Positions 16,491-25,145 of a stretch of DNA of 64,000 nucleotides are shown piece after piece. The notes beneath the pieces are model-generated. The model was given only the letters and a program-made list of their open reading frames with translations, made no database searches and was not told the DNA's origin. Where the stretch lies: positions 124,001 to 188,000 of the forward strand of contig CBDDDT010000004.1 in the NCBI GenBank assembly GCA_965226755.1. The letters run 5' to 3'. The translations under genes were made by a program, and so were the position numbers. Within the stretch, counting starts at the first letter, position 1. The number at the start of each line of letters is the position of its first letter. The stretch is from Bog-113 sp965226755. GTDB lineage: Bacteria; Acidobacteriota; Terriglobia; Bryobacterales; Bryobacteraceae.

Positions 16491-18926
16491 CTACCAACTT
16501 ACCCGCAGGCGCTGATACCCCGCTCCCGCGGGAAACTGCACCCGCAGCCGGTCCCCGTTCACCACCCCGCCGGTCACTTTCGCCGCGCTTCGATTCACCC
16601 GCAGCGGCAGCTCATAAACGGACCCGCCCTGCGCTTCCAGCGTCACCGAATTCGCGTCCTGCGCCACTGCTTTGATCTGGGAGGTTTCCGCGCCTGGCGC
16701 CGGCGGCTCGTGCGCCAGCCCAATCTCCACCGCCGGCAGCGGCGCCGTCATTTCCGGAGTCATCGATTCCGCGCCATCGCACGCGCTTCCCACCCCGCAA
16801 AGCCGGAGCGCTTGTTCGCCCCGCGCCCGCACCCGCATCTGCCCGGGTTCACGGACCATCTCCAGATCCACCGAATTTCCACCCAGCGGAACATGATGAA
16901 TTCGCACCCGGTCCCACGCGGCCGGAAGATGCGGACTGCTTCGCAGAGTTCCGTGGGTCGCGTCCCAATCCAGCCCCAGCATCCCTCGCAGAGCCGGCGT
17001 GAGCACCATCGCCGACGACCAGGTCTGGTGCGAACTGCTGCGTCCCAGCGGCTGATAAAACGCGCCCGAAAGCAGCTCCGTGCAGCCGCCCAGATCCTGA
17101 GCCCAAGTGAGCAGCAGATTCTGATACAAGTGCGATTCCGCCGAAAGCGTCTGCCCCGCGCGGTATTCAGCCAATGACACCCAACCGGTGAACAACGGCC
17201 AGACCGTGCCCTGGTGATATGAGATCGGGTCGTAAATTGGCGAATTTTCGCTCACGTCCCGCGTCCCCCAATCGGTTGAAAACTCCGCCGCCGCCCAGCG
17301 TTCGAACATCGGCCTCGCATCGGGGAGTTCCAACCTTCCCGACCACCATGCCACCGCCGGATAAATGGTGGGCGTCAGGTCCTTGCTCCCGTCCGCGTTC
17401 CGGCTGAACGCGAAGAAATGCGAAGGCGCGTCGTAATACTCGCTCACCAGCTTTCCGCGAATCTGTTCCGCCGTTTCCCGCGCGCGCGCCGCCAGCGCGT
17501 CGTCCTTCGATAATGCGGCCAGCCGCGACATCGCTTCCGCCGATTGCTGATCGAGCGCCGCCAGGTAAATCTCCTGGTTCGGCATCTTCGGCGGCCAGGA
17601 CTCCACCCATCCGGTGCCCGCGGAATTGTTGTAAATTCCATCGCCGTCGGTATCGTTCGCCCTGGTGAACGCGTAAGCCCGTTTCACCGCCTCCCAGTGC
17701 TTCGCCAGAAAGGCCGTGTCCCCGCTGGTGTTGACGTAGTCCTCCATAGCCATCACCAGCAGCGGCGTGGAATCGGCGGCCGCATAGAAATACGGCGTCG
17801 CGTTCCAATTCACCAGATCGGCGGTTTGGGAGAACTCGTGCATGATCTTGCCGTCGGCGCGCTGCCGCCGGAACAGAAACTCCAGCGCTTCCCGGCTCAG
17901 CGCGAAGTCGCCATAACCGTGAATTGCGAAAAGCGTGAACTCGGTATCGCGTCCGAAAAACCATCCATACCCAGGACGCGCCGAATCCGCCGATGTGTAA
18001 TATCCGGCGACCAGTCCGGTCTCGTCATGGAACCGCACCTGCGCCTGGTCAATCGCGATCTCCGCCCACTTCACAGCTTGGTCGAACCGCGGATCGGGCG
18101 ATTCCACGGTCAATCGATGATCGAAAAAGTGCCTGTAGTAATCCTCCGTCGCCCGGTACAGCGGCTCCACGCGGCTGCCGAGTTCCGCGAGAGACTGGCC
18201 GCAATCCCGGCTGGTCCCCGAAACCATCAATAGCGGATACAGTTTGCCGCCATCCGTCTTCGGATCGAACCGCAGCTTCAACTCCACCGGATAGGTCTGC
18301 GGTCTTTCCTGGTAGGGAGCAAGCACACCCGGAGTCGCGCCCGGAATCGCCACGCCGCCCGCGAGTTCGTCCGTGTCGGTGTGCAGGATGTAGTAGCCGC
18401 TGTCACCCTGCTTCACCCACTCCGCGCTAGGACGCCCGAAATTCGGAGCGGGCCACATTCGCAGCATCTCCGGGGTAAATCGAAACGTCAGCGTGAGCGG
18501 CCGAATCGACTGAATCTCGAAAAGCACGACCGCGCCCGCGCCTTTCGCCGACTCTCCGCGCGGCGAGAACATATGCTGCTTTACCGTGAATGCCGCGTGC
18601 GAATAAGTGATGGTCGTCCGCTCGGGATTCACCTCGATCTGCGCCGCATACTGCTGCAAATCGATCGGGACGGGATAATCGGCGAGCTCCGCCGAAATTC
18701 CGAAGTGGCTCAGGATCTTTACGGGAAAAGACCAGGCCTCAAAGCTGCCATTCTGCTCGCCAAAAACGGCCCCGTGCTCCGCCGCCACGCTGAACGGCTT
18801 GCCCAACTCCGGCGCGCGTGTAATGGCGATGTCGCTGTGTCGCATCGGCCACGCCTTGACCGGCCGCGGATCCTGTCCGGAAGCCTGCGCCGCTATCGCC
18901 AGTAGAATAAACAGGTTCGCGCGCAT
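16491..18926 (-). CDS. Exported six-hairpin glycosidase (MGH1/amylo-alpha-1,6-glucosidase-like)
   Basis: An 811-residue protein with a signal peptide (about 1-17). A beta-sandwich N-terminal domain (about 20-260) precedes an (alpha/alpha)6 barrel (about 270-650). Barrel features include GYGWFFGRDTEF, DTDGDGIYN, GTGWVESWPP, ISYHQGTVWPLFTGW and SSHQTWSSAMV, as in MGH1-like and glycogen-debranching-type enzymes. The acidic residues near GRDTEF and GWVES are the likely catalytic region, but the exact pair cannot be fixed by eye. A beta-rich C-terminal domain follows. The substrate is probably an oligosaccharide or plant/microbial glycan. The ATG directly follows the TAG of the ThuA-like gene, so they form one operon. 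Confidence 0.82.
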   Translation of the reverse strand: MRANLFILLAIAAQASGQDPRPVKAWPMRHSDIAITRAPELGKPFSVAAEHGAVFGEQNGSFEAWSFPVKILSHFGISAELADYPVPIDLQQYAAQIEVNPERTTITYSHAAFTVKQHMFSPRGESAKGAGAVVLFEIQSIRPLTLTFRFTPEMLRMWPAPNFGRPSAEWVKQGDSGYYILHTDTDELAGGVAIPGATPGVLAPYQERPQTYPVELKLRFDPKTDGGKLYPLLMVSGTSRDCGQSLAELGSRVEPLYRATEDYYRHFFDHRLTVESPDPRFDQAVKWAEIAIDQAQVRFHDETGLVAGYYTSADSARPGYGWFFGRDTEFTLFAIHGYGDFALSREALEFLFRRQRADGKIMHEFSQTADLVNWNATPYFYAAADSTPLLVMAMEDYVNTSGDTAFLAKHWEAVKRAYAFTRANDTDGDGIYNNSAGTGWVESWPPKMPNQEIYLAALDQQSAEAMSRLAALSKDDALAARARETAEQIRGKLVSEYYDAPSHFFAFSRNADGSKDLTPTIYPAVAWWSGRLELPDARPMFERWAAAEFSTDWGTRDVSENSPIYDPISYHQGTVWPLFTGWVSLAEYRAGQTLSAESHLYQNLLLTWAQDLGGCTELLSGAFYQPLGRSSSHQTWSSAMVLTPALRGMLGLDWDATHGTLRSSPHLPAAWDRVRIHHVPLGGNSVDLEMVREPGQMRVRARGEQALRLCGVGSACDGAESMTPEMTAPLPAVEIGLAHEPPAPGAETSQIKAVAQDANSVTLEAQGGSVYELPLRVNRSAAKVTGGVVNGDRLRVQFPAGAGYQRLRVSW

Positions 18927-19766
18927 CTACTTCACGCCCGCCGCCGGCATATCGGTATTCATCCTCGGACGCGGCGTCGCATCCGCTTCCGTGATTCCCA
19001 TCACCCACTTCACCGCTTCCACGTAGAGGGTTCGCATATCGGGACGGTCGTAGATCTGGTTCTCGTGCCCCAGCGGACTTGAAAAGACCCGGCCTTTGCC
19101 GTAGTTCCGAATCCAAGCCAGAGCGAAATCGCCGTCTGCGCGGTGAATATCCTTTTTCGTCATATCCACCGAAGACGTGTCGAGTGTCATCAACACGCGC
19201 GCTTTATCACGCGAGAAGTTTTTCAGTTGATAGATCTCATCGGTGAGCGTGATCTGCGGACCGAACTGTCGCATGCCGGGAAATTGATTATCCTCGACAT
19301 TGATTCGGACTTGCTGATGCCACGGGTGCCCATCGAAGTAGCCGCCCACCAGATCGCCATACTCGGGCCAGTCGAAGAAGGTGTCGGTGGCGCTATGTCC
19401 GCCGATGAAACCTTTGCCGTCATCATGGACGAAGGAGAGCAGCGCGGCCTTCTGCTCGTCATCCATGTCCAGCGTACCCGTCGTATAGAAGAAAACCGCG
19501 TCAAAGTAATCCAGGTTCTTCGCGTTCTTATCCAGTTTCTTCTTGGTGACCAACTGGCTGTCCGTGCGAATATACGTCTCCCACAGACCGGTCTCTTTTC
19601 CCAATTCCCACAATGTCGCCATGGCATAGGGAACCGAATCGTGCTGAAACCCCTTCGTCTCGCCAATGCACAACAGCCGCTTCTTGCGCGGCGCGTTCCG
19701 CGGCGTCTGCGCGCTGGTCATGGTGAGGGCCAGCGCGAGCGCTAGGGCCACCCGGGTGAATTTCAC
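18927..19766 (-). CDS. Exported ThuA-like domain protein
   Basis: A 279-residue protein with a signal peptide (about 1-19) and a single ThuA (trehalose-utilisation-like, glutamine-amidotransferase-like fold) domain. Markers are TKGFQHDSVP, FYTTGTLDMDDEQK, GGHSATDTFFDWPEY, GGYFDGHPWHQ and GRVFSSPLGHE. The biochemical function of exported ThuA proteins is not established; they are often found beside sugar oxidoreductases and glycosidases, as here. The start is GTG 19766, supported by GAGGAG six to seven bases upstream. The stop abuts the ATG of the six-hairpin glycosidase. Confidence 0.9.
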   Translation of the reverse strand: MKFTRVALALALALTMTSAQTPRNAPRKKRLLCIGETKGFQHDSVPYAMATLWELGKETGLWETYIRTDSQLVTKKKLDKNAKNLDYFDAVFFYTTGTLDMDDEQKAALLSFVHDDGKGFIGGHSATDTFFDWPEYGDLVGGYFDGHPWHQQVRINVEDNQFPGMRQFGPQITLTDEIYQLKNFSRDKARVLMTLDTSSVDMTKKDIHRADGDFALAWIRNYGKGRVFSSPLGHENQIYDRPDMRTLYVEAVKWVMGITEADATPRPRMNTDMPAAGVK

Positions 19767-19827
19767 CTGCGTCTCCTCGCTCTAATGCTTATACACCAAG
19801 CAGCGCCGGCGCGACGAGACGAGGAGA

Positions 19828-22125
19828 CTACGCGAAGGTAATCTTTCGGATACGGGAGTTTCCGACATCCGCGAACAGCAGGTTCCCGCTTGCATCCTGA
19901 CCCACGTAACGCGGGGTGCAGATTAACCCGTTGGCCGCGGGTCCGCCGTCTCCGGAAAAGCCGACGTGGAAAGAGCCGCATATCGTAGAGATCAGACCCG
20001 TCTGCGCGTCCACCTTGCGAATACGGTTATTCAGACTGTCCGCGATGTAAACATTGCCCGCCGCATCCACCGTCACGTTTCGCGGCCCGTTCAATTCCGC
20101 CTGAGTGGCCGGGATTCCATCGCCGTTATAGCCCGCCGTCTCGGTGCCGGCTACGGTTGAAATGATTCCCGTCGAGTAGATGATTTTTCGGACCTTGCTA
20201 TCCGGCTTCACCCCGGGCCCCGGGAGATTCTGAGGGTCGCGTCCGCCCTCAGTGGCGTAGATATTCATGCTGGAATCCATGGTGACGCCGCGCGGCGAGT
20301 TGATCTGCGCATTCTGGGCCGGGCCGCCGTCTCCATCGCTGCCGCTGGTGCCGTTGCCGCCCGCGGTGACGATATATCCGGGGGCCACTACGATGGGCGC
20401 GGGTCCGTCCGGGTACAAGGTGATCGTCTGAGCGGAAAGATTCACGAACCGAATCCGGAAGCCGTCGAGTTCAGCGATCCAGAGGTTCCCATTTGGATCC
20501 AGCAGAATCGCGCGCGCCTGATTCAACGAAGCCTGCGTTGCCGGCCCCCCGTCTCCGCTGTCGATGAAGCCGCCATTTCCGGCCACGGTGGTGATGATTC
20601 CGGTTACCGCGTCCACCCGCCGAATCCGCCCGTTGCCTCGATCGCAGATGAACAGATTTCCGCCGGGATCGAACTGGGCATCCGAGGGAACGTTGAGCTG
20701 GGCCGTGGTCGCGGGGATTCCGTCTCCGTTGTATCCGCTGAGCCCTGTGCCGGCCACTCCAATGACCGTCCCATCGGCGTTCACGGTCCGGATCTGCTGG
20801 TTTGCCTGGTCTGACACGGTGAGGCGTCCCTGGGCGTCAAAGGACACGCTGACCGGCTCATTCAGCAAAGCTTGCAGAGCTTGGCCGCCATCGCCGAAAT
20901 TGGTGGAGCCAGCGAAGGTCTCGATGATCTGGGTGGCGCGATCGACCCGCCGCACGCGCGCCCCGCCGTATTCCGCGATGAATAGGGCGCCCGTGCTGTC
21001 AATCGCGACCCCGGTCGGCGAGTTCAACTCCGCTTTCGTCGCCGGACCGCCATCTCCGCCGGTGCCCAGGACGTGCGTTCCCGCGACCGTCGTAATGATC
21101 CCGGTAGCCACCGTGATCTTCCGGACCATGGAGGTCTGCTCCTGGCCGATGTAGATGTTGCCCGCGCTGTCGAGCGCCAGCGTGCAGGGGAAAGTGAGGG
21201 ACGCATCCACCGCCGGACCGCCGTCCCCTTGCGCGCCCCGGTGGCCCGTCCCAGCCAGAGTCGTAATCACGCCGGTGTTGATGTCGACGCTGCGGAGCCG
21301 CTGGTTATAGTAGTCGGCTATTAGAATATTGCCGAAGCTATCCAGCGCGACTCCCCACGGCAAGTTCAGCCGGGCGGCCGTGGCCAGATGGCCGTCGCCG
21401 GAATATCCAGCTTTTCCATTTCCCGCGACCGTTTGAATCTGTCCCGGCAGTACGGTTATCGGAGACGCGCTTTGCCCAAAGATCGTAATCGGTTGCTGGC
21501 CTTGATTTACAAGTCGAATACGGCTGTTATCGGAATCGGCTACATAAAGATTACCCGCGCTGTCGGTGGCGGTTCCCTGCGGAGTATTTAATTGCGCGCT
21601 TATTGCCGCGATCCCGTCGCCGTTATAACCGGGGGTTCCCGTTCCCGCAACCGTGCTGATGATTCCCGACGCACTATTTACGTAACGAATACGGTTGCTA
21701 TCCGTGTCGGCAATACTCAAATTTCCGGCGGCGTCGCAGCTGATCCCGTAGGGGTAAAACAGAGTGGCGTCAACCGCCGGTCCTCCATCTCCGGAATATC
21801 CCGGAATTCCGGAGCCGGCAACCGTAGTAAGAAGTCCGGTGTGCGCGGCGACGCGGTATATTCGGTGATAATAATTATCCGAGATATAGAGGTTATTGGA
21901 CCCATCGCAACAGAGCGCAAAAGGAGTGCTGATGGCGGCCACGGTCGCCAGGGCATTGCCCACGGGGCCGCCGCCTAAGACGGTCGACAGAACGCCCAGC
22001 TTGCTTCCGGAGGGACTTACCGTCTGCGAAAAAGCACGGAACGAGACGAAAACGGGAACAAAAGCAGCCGTAAGTCCCGCGAGGAAAGTCCGGCGCGGCG
22101 TTCCGTTGTTTTCTGAATTCGACAA
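19828..22125 (-). CDS. NHL-repeat beta-propeller protein with a Tat-like signal (TTG start)
   Basis: A 765-residue protein beginning with a twin-arginine signal (TPRRTFLAGLTAAFVPVFV). Roughly a dozen NHL-type repeats follow, each built around GDGGPA, LN.P.GVA.DSAGN(L/I)YIAD, N.RIR.VD and ITTVAG.G. These fold into six-bladed propellers, so the protein probably has two of them. NHL propellers mostly bind ligands or proteins; no catalytic motif is visible. The start is TTG 22125, six bases after GGAGGA (22131-22136), and a sigma70-like promoter lies about 40 bp upstream. A 61-bp gap separates its stop from the ThuA-like start. Confidence 0.88.
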   Translation of the reverse strand: MSNSENNGTPRRTFLAGLTAAFVPVFVSFRAFSQTVSPSGSKLGVLSTVLGGGPVGNALATVAAISTPFALCCDGSNNLYISDNYYHRIYRVAAHTGLLTTVAGSGIPGYSGDGGPAVDATLFYPYGISCDAAGNLSIADTDSNRIRYVNSASGIISTVAGTGTPGYNGDGIAAISAQLNTPQGTATDSAGNLYVADSDNSRIRLVNQGQQPITIFGQSASPITVLPGQIQTVAGNGKAGYSGDGHLATAARLNLPWGVALDSFGNILIADYYNQRLRSVDINTGVITTLAGTGHRGAQGDGGPAVDASLTFPCTLALDSAGNIYIGQEQTSMVRKITVATGIITTVAGTHVLGTGGDGGPATKAELNSPTGVAIDSTGALFIAEYGGARVRRVDRATQIIETFAGSTNFGDGGQALQALLNEPVSVSFDAQGRLTVSDQANQQIRTVNADGTVIGVAGTGLSGYNGDGIPATTAQLNVPSDAQFDPGGNLFICDRGNGRIRRVDAVTGIITTVAGNGGFIDSGDGGPATQASLNQARAILLDPNGNLWIAELDGFRIRFVNLSAQTITLYPDGPAPIVVAPGYIVTAGGNGTSGSDGDGGPAQNAQINSPRGVTMDSSMNIYATEGGRDPQNLPGPGVKPDSKVRKIIYSTGIISTVAGTETAGYNGDGIPATQAELNGPRNVTVDAAGNVYIADSLNNRIRKVDAQTGLISTICGSFHVGFSGDGGPAANGLICTPRYVGQDASGNLLFADVGNSRIRKITFA

Positions 22126-22130
22126 GTTTT

Positions 22131-22136
22131 TCCTCC
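22131..22136 (-). promoter_or_regulatory. Ribosome binding site fixing a TTG start
   Basis: GGAGGA on the minus strand is followed by a short A-rich spacer and TTG (22125-22123), the first codon of the NHL-repeat protein. No ATG or GTG in frame lies between it and the Tat motif. Confidence 0.75.
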
Positions 22137-22162
22137 GAGATGTACTTACGCTCTACGTAATA

Positions 22163-22191
22163 AAAATAGCTGGAAGCGCTTCGCATTGCAA
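22163..22191 (-). promoter_or_regulatory. Sigma70-like promoter of the NHL-repeat gene
   Basis: On the minus strand TTGCAA (22191-22186) and TATTTT (22168-22163) are separated by 17 bp, inside a conspicuously AT-rich patch upstream of the NHL gene. The spacer contains the 10-bp palindrome GAAGCGCTTC (22174-22183), a possible operator. Confidence 0.5.
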
Positions 22192-22251
22192 TTTAAAAGA
22201 ACGTAAAGATTTTTAAAGTTGCGCGTTACAGCTCCTGAGACGGGATATACT

Positions 22252-23514
22252 TCATTGCCGGTACACGGCGCCGGCTTTCATCACGAAGTGCACCTTCTGC
22301 AATTGATTTACATCCGTTAGTGGGTCCTCGCGGACGGCAATCAGGTCGGCTGACTTACCGGCTTCGATTGCTCCCAGACTGTCCTGCTGATCCAGCAGCG
22401 CCGCCGCGGAGACAGTGGCCGATTGAATCGCCTGCATCGGCGTCATCCCGTACCGCACCATATAGGTGAACTCCTTGGCCTCGTTCTCTGTCCACGGAAA
22501 CCCGCCTGCATCCGTACCGAACGCGATTTTTACTTTCTTGGCCAGGGCACGCTGAAATGCCCGCTGGGTCATCTTCTGCATCTCAAGCCAGATCGGCGCC
22601 CCGGCATCGGCCCGCCCTTGCGCCACATATACGCCGACATAAATCGTTGGGCACCAATACACGCCTTTCAACACCATCGCGTCGAGCAGCGCGTCATCCA
22701 GTCCGTCGCCGTGCTCAATGGAATCCACCCCCGCGCGAAGCGCCGCTTCGATCCCCTCGCGTCCCATCGCGTGCGCCGCGACTTTACGCCCCAGCCGGTG
22801 CGATTCGTCCACCATGGCTTTGGCTTCTTCGTCCGTAAAGTTGACCCACGAATGCAAAGCCCCGTCTTTCACGAAGTAACGCCGGTCCGCATAAAACTTG
22901 ATCCAGTCCGCCCCGTACTTGACCTGCTCCCGCACCGCGCGCCGGATGTTCTCGGCCCCGTCCACGATCTCGACGCCCTCGGGCAGTTTCAACTCCCAGG
23001 AGTAATTCAGCAGCGGGTACATTCCCGTCGGCGCAAATGCGCGCGTGGAACAGAACATGCGCGGTCCCGGAATCACCCCGCGCTCGATTGCGTGCTTGAT
23101 ATCCACGTCCGCGTACATCGCGCCCTCGGTCTCCAGATCGCGGATGGTGGTGAAGCCGTTCATCAGCGCCGTACGCGCCGCCACCGTCGCCCGGATGGTC
23201 CGGTAGGGTATCGACTCCTTCAAGAGCTGCTCGTCGTAATCCGCCGCGGTCACGTCCCCTTGCAGCAGGACGTGCGTGTGCGCATCGATCAACCCCGGCA
23301 GCACCGTGGAAGCGCTCAAATCAATCGTCTGCGCGTTCATCGGCGCCGGGACCGTCGCGCCCACCCGGACGATTTTTCCGTCCTCCACCAGGATCTTCTG
23401 GTTCATCAGCACCCGTCCCGCTCGCACGTCGATCAAGCGCCCCGCTTGGATCACAATCGGCTGAGCAGCCGCGGCGTCAAGGAGGAAGAACCAGAGCAAC
23501 GGAACGAAGCGCAT
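22252..23514 (-). CDS. Exported amidohydrolase (imidazolonepropionase-like)
   Basis: A 420-residue metal-dependent hydrolase of the amidohydrolase superfamily with a signal peptide (about 1-17, ending DAAAAQ). The metal site is complete: H79-x-H81 in LIDAHTHV, a Lys in GADWIKFYA as the probable carboxylated bridging ligand, His in VAAHAMG, His in SIEHGDG and Asp in FGTDAGG. The C-terminus has the usual SLGAIEAGKSADLIAV stretch. Related exported enzymes are prolidases or Xaa-Pro-type dipeptidases, but the substrate is not predictable. The start could be ATG 23514, 23523 or 23541. The divergent membrane-protein gene starts about 25 bp away, leaving almost no room for separate leaders. Confidence 0.88.
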   Translation of the reverse strand: MRFVPLLWFFLLDAAAAQPIVIQAGRLIDVRAGRVLMNQKILVEDGKIVRVGATVPAPMNAQTIDLSASTVLPGLIDAHTHVLLQGDVTAADYDEQLLKESIPYRTIRATVAARTALMNGFTTIRDLETEGAMYADVDIKHAIERGVIPGPRMFCSTRAFAPTGMYPLLNYSWELKLPEGVEIVDGAENIRRAVREQVKYGADWIKFYADRRYFVKDGALHSWVNFTDEEAKAMVDESHRLGRKVAAHAMGREGIEAALRAGVDSIEHGDGLDDALLDAMVLKGVYWCPTIYVGVYVAQGRADAGAPIWLEMQKMTQRAFQRALAKKVKIAFGTDAGGFPWTENEAKEFTYMVRYGMTPMQAIQSATVSAAALLDQQDSLGAIEAGKSADLIAVREDPLTDVNQLQKVHFVMKAGAVYRQ

Positions 23515-23539
23515 GGGGCTCATTGTAAGCAATCGGTGC

Positions 23540-25093
23540 ATGGTAGAGTGCTCGTTGGGATTTCTCCGCCTCGCCGCCGGCTCGGCCTTCGCGCCGATGC
23601 TGCTGTTCGCTCTCGCGCTCGCCTTCACCACCCTCCTGCGGCTGAATCGCGTCCGTTTGCCGTGGACCGCGCTCTCCGCCGTCTTGGTGTCGGCGCTCAT
23701 CGCCGTGGCGGCCGCATATCTGGTCCTCCCCGTGCTGTTCGAGGATGCCGAAACGGATATCGCGTGTGTCGCCGCGCTCATCTTGCGGGGCCAAGCCGTG
23801 TATCCCGGTCCCGCGGATATCGGCCGCTACGCCCTGCTTTACGGTCCGCTCACTTACCTGGCCCACATCCCGTTTTACGCTCTGTTCGGCGAGAATCTTC
23901 CGTCCTTCAAGCTGCTCGGGTTTCTCGCCTTCCTAGCCACGCTCACGAGTCTTTTTGAAATCTGCCGCCGGTACGCGGCGCCCCGGGCCGCGCTAATTGG
24001 CCTCGGCTGCGCCTCGGTCGTCCTGTTCCGTTACATCGGCGTCGCTTTCTGGGGCCGCATCGATCCGGTCATTCTGGCGGCCGTCGCGCTCTGCACATGG
24101 GCTCTGGTGAAGGCGCCGGACTGGTTGATGCTGGCCGCCGCGGCGCTCACCTTCGCCGCGGTTCCCAACCTCAAGATCAGCGGGGTTGCCTACCTGCTCC
24201 CGGTTCTTGGCTGGTTATACATGCGGAAAGGCGTGCGTTTCACCGCCGCTGCGTGTGTTCTTGGAGCCGCCCTCTTCCCGCTTCCTTTTCTGCTGCCGCA
24301 GGTTTCGTGGCCGCATTACCTGCTCGTGCTTCGCGCGGCCGCCGAACACGGACTTGTCGCCGCGTTCCTTCTGCGAAACCTTCAGTACTCCGCGCTCCTG
24401 CTTGCGCCCGTGCTCGCCAGCCGCCGGCGTTGGACTTTCGACCAATCCGTCTACTTCGCGCTGACTGCGCTCGGTCTCGCCGTGACCTGCGTACTCGGCT
24501 CCAAGAGCGGCGCGGGAAGTTATCACTTATTGCCGTTCATCGTGCCCCTGTTGCATCTGTATTTTTGGACTCGCGGCAACGTCTCTGCCGCCGCGCCCCG
24601 TTACCCCTTCGCCCGCTTCGCGCTCGCCTGGATCCTCACCACTCTGGTGCTTTCGTCGGCGCACCTGGGCTCCGTTGTCCGCGAACTTCGTGGGGCGCCC
24701 GCGGGCCGTGAGATCGTCTCCGAAATTCTCCGCGCGCAAAATGATCACCGCGGACAAACCCTGGAGGTCGGCGTGGGCGCCGATTTCAACGACCCGCGCG
24801 AGCGCTACAGCTACCTCACTACTTTCGACGGTCAGCCCTACACCATCGCCGGCGCCGCCATCCGCGACCTTCAGTTTGGCGGCGTCGCCATCCCGCTCTC
24901 AACCGTTCGCTACGTGGAAACCTGCGGCACGCGAAACTGGCTTATTCCCAGAGGAGATGTCCCGTTCAGCGCGCCGAATGCCTACTACGATTCAATCCAT
25001 CCGGCCTTCGACACTCCATTCCGCAACGCGTTCCTTGGGCATTACCGGAAGACCGGATCAGGCGAACGGTTTGACCTTTGGTCATGCAGGTAG
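23540..25093 (+). CDS. Multi-pass membrane protein, probable GT-C-type glycosyltransferase
   Basis: About 517 residues with some ten or more hydrophobic helices. The first external loop carries acidic residues (FEDAETD, about 67-73) followed by YALLYGPLTYLAHIPFYALFG. This placement of an acidic motif after the first helix is typical of GT-C enzymes using polyprenyl-phosphate sugars. A C-terminal soluble periplasmic part (about 370-517) follows the last helix. The family is otherwise not recognised. The start is uncertain (ATG 23540 or a later ATG in AFAPMLLF). It is followed after 52 bp by a second protein of the same type and sits at the edge of the polysaccharide locus. Confidence 0.7.
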   Translation: MVECSLGFLRLAAGSAFAPMLLFALALAFTTLLRLNRVRLPWTALSAVLVSALIAVAAAYLVLPVLFEDAETDIACVAALILRGQAVYPGPADIGRYALLYGPLTYLAHIPFYALFGENLPSFKLLGFLAFLATLTSLFEICRRYAAPRAALIGLGCASVVLFRYIGVAFWGRIDPVILAAVALCTWALVKAPDWLMLAAAALTFAAVPNLKISGVAYLLPVLGWLYMRKGVRFTAAACVLGAALFPLPFLLPQVSWPHYLLVLRAAAEHGLVAAFLLRNLQYSALLLAPVLASRRRWTFDQSVYFALTALGLAVTCVLGSKSGAGSYHLLPFIVPLLHLYFWTRGNVSAAAPRYPFARFALAWILTTLVLSSAHLGSVVRELRGAPAGREIVSEILRAQNDHRGQTLEVGVGADFNDPRERYSYLTTFDGQPYTIAGAAIRDLQFGGVAIPLSTVRYVETCGTRNWLIPRGDVPFSAPNAYYDSIHPAFDTPFRNAFLGHYRKTGSGERFDLWSCR

Positions 25094-25145
25094 ACGCTCT
25101 GAGTACTATGGGTCTGCGCCCTGATTTCTTTTTGTGCACTCATCC

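Noticed and set aside
22423..23958. 511-codon plus-strand ORF
   Set aside because: Arg/His/Pro-rich shadow opposite the amidohydrolase gene, with no recognisable domain.
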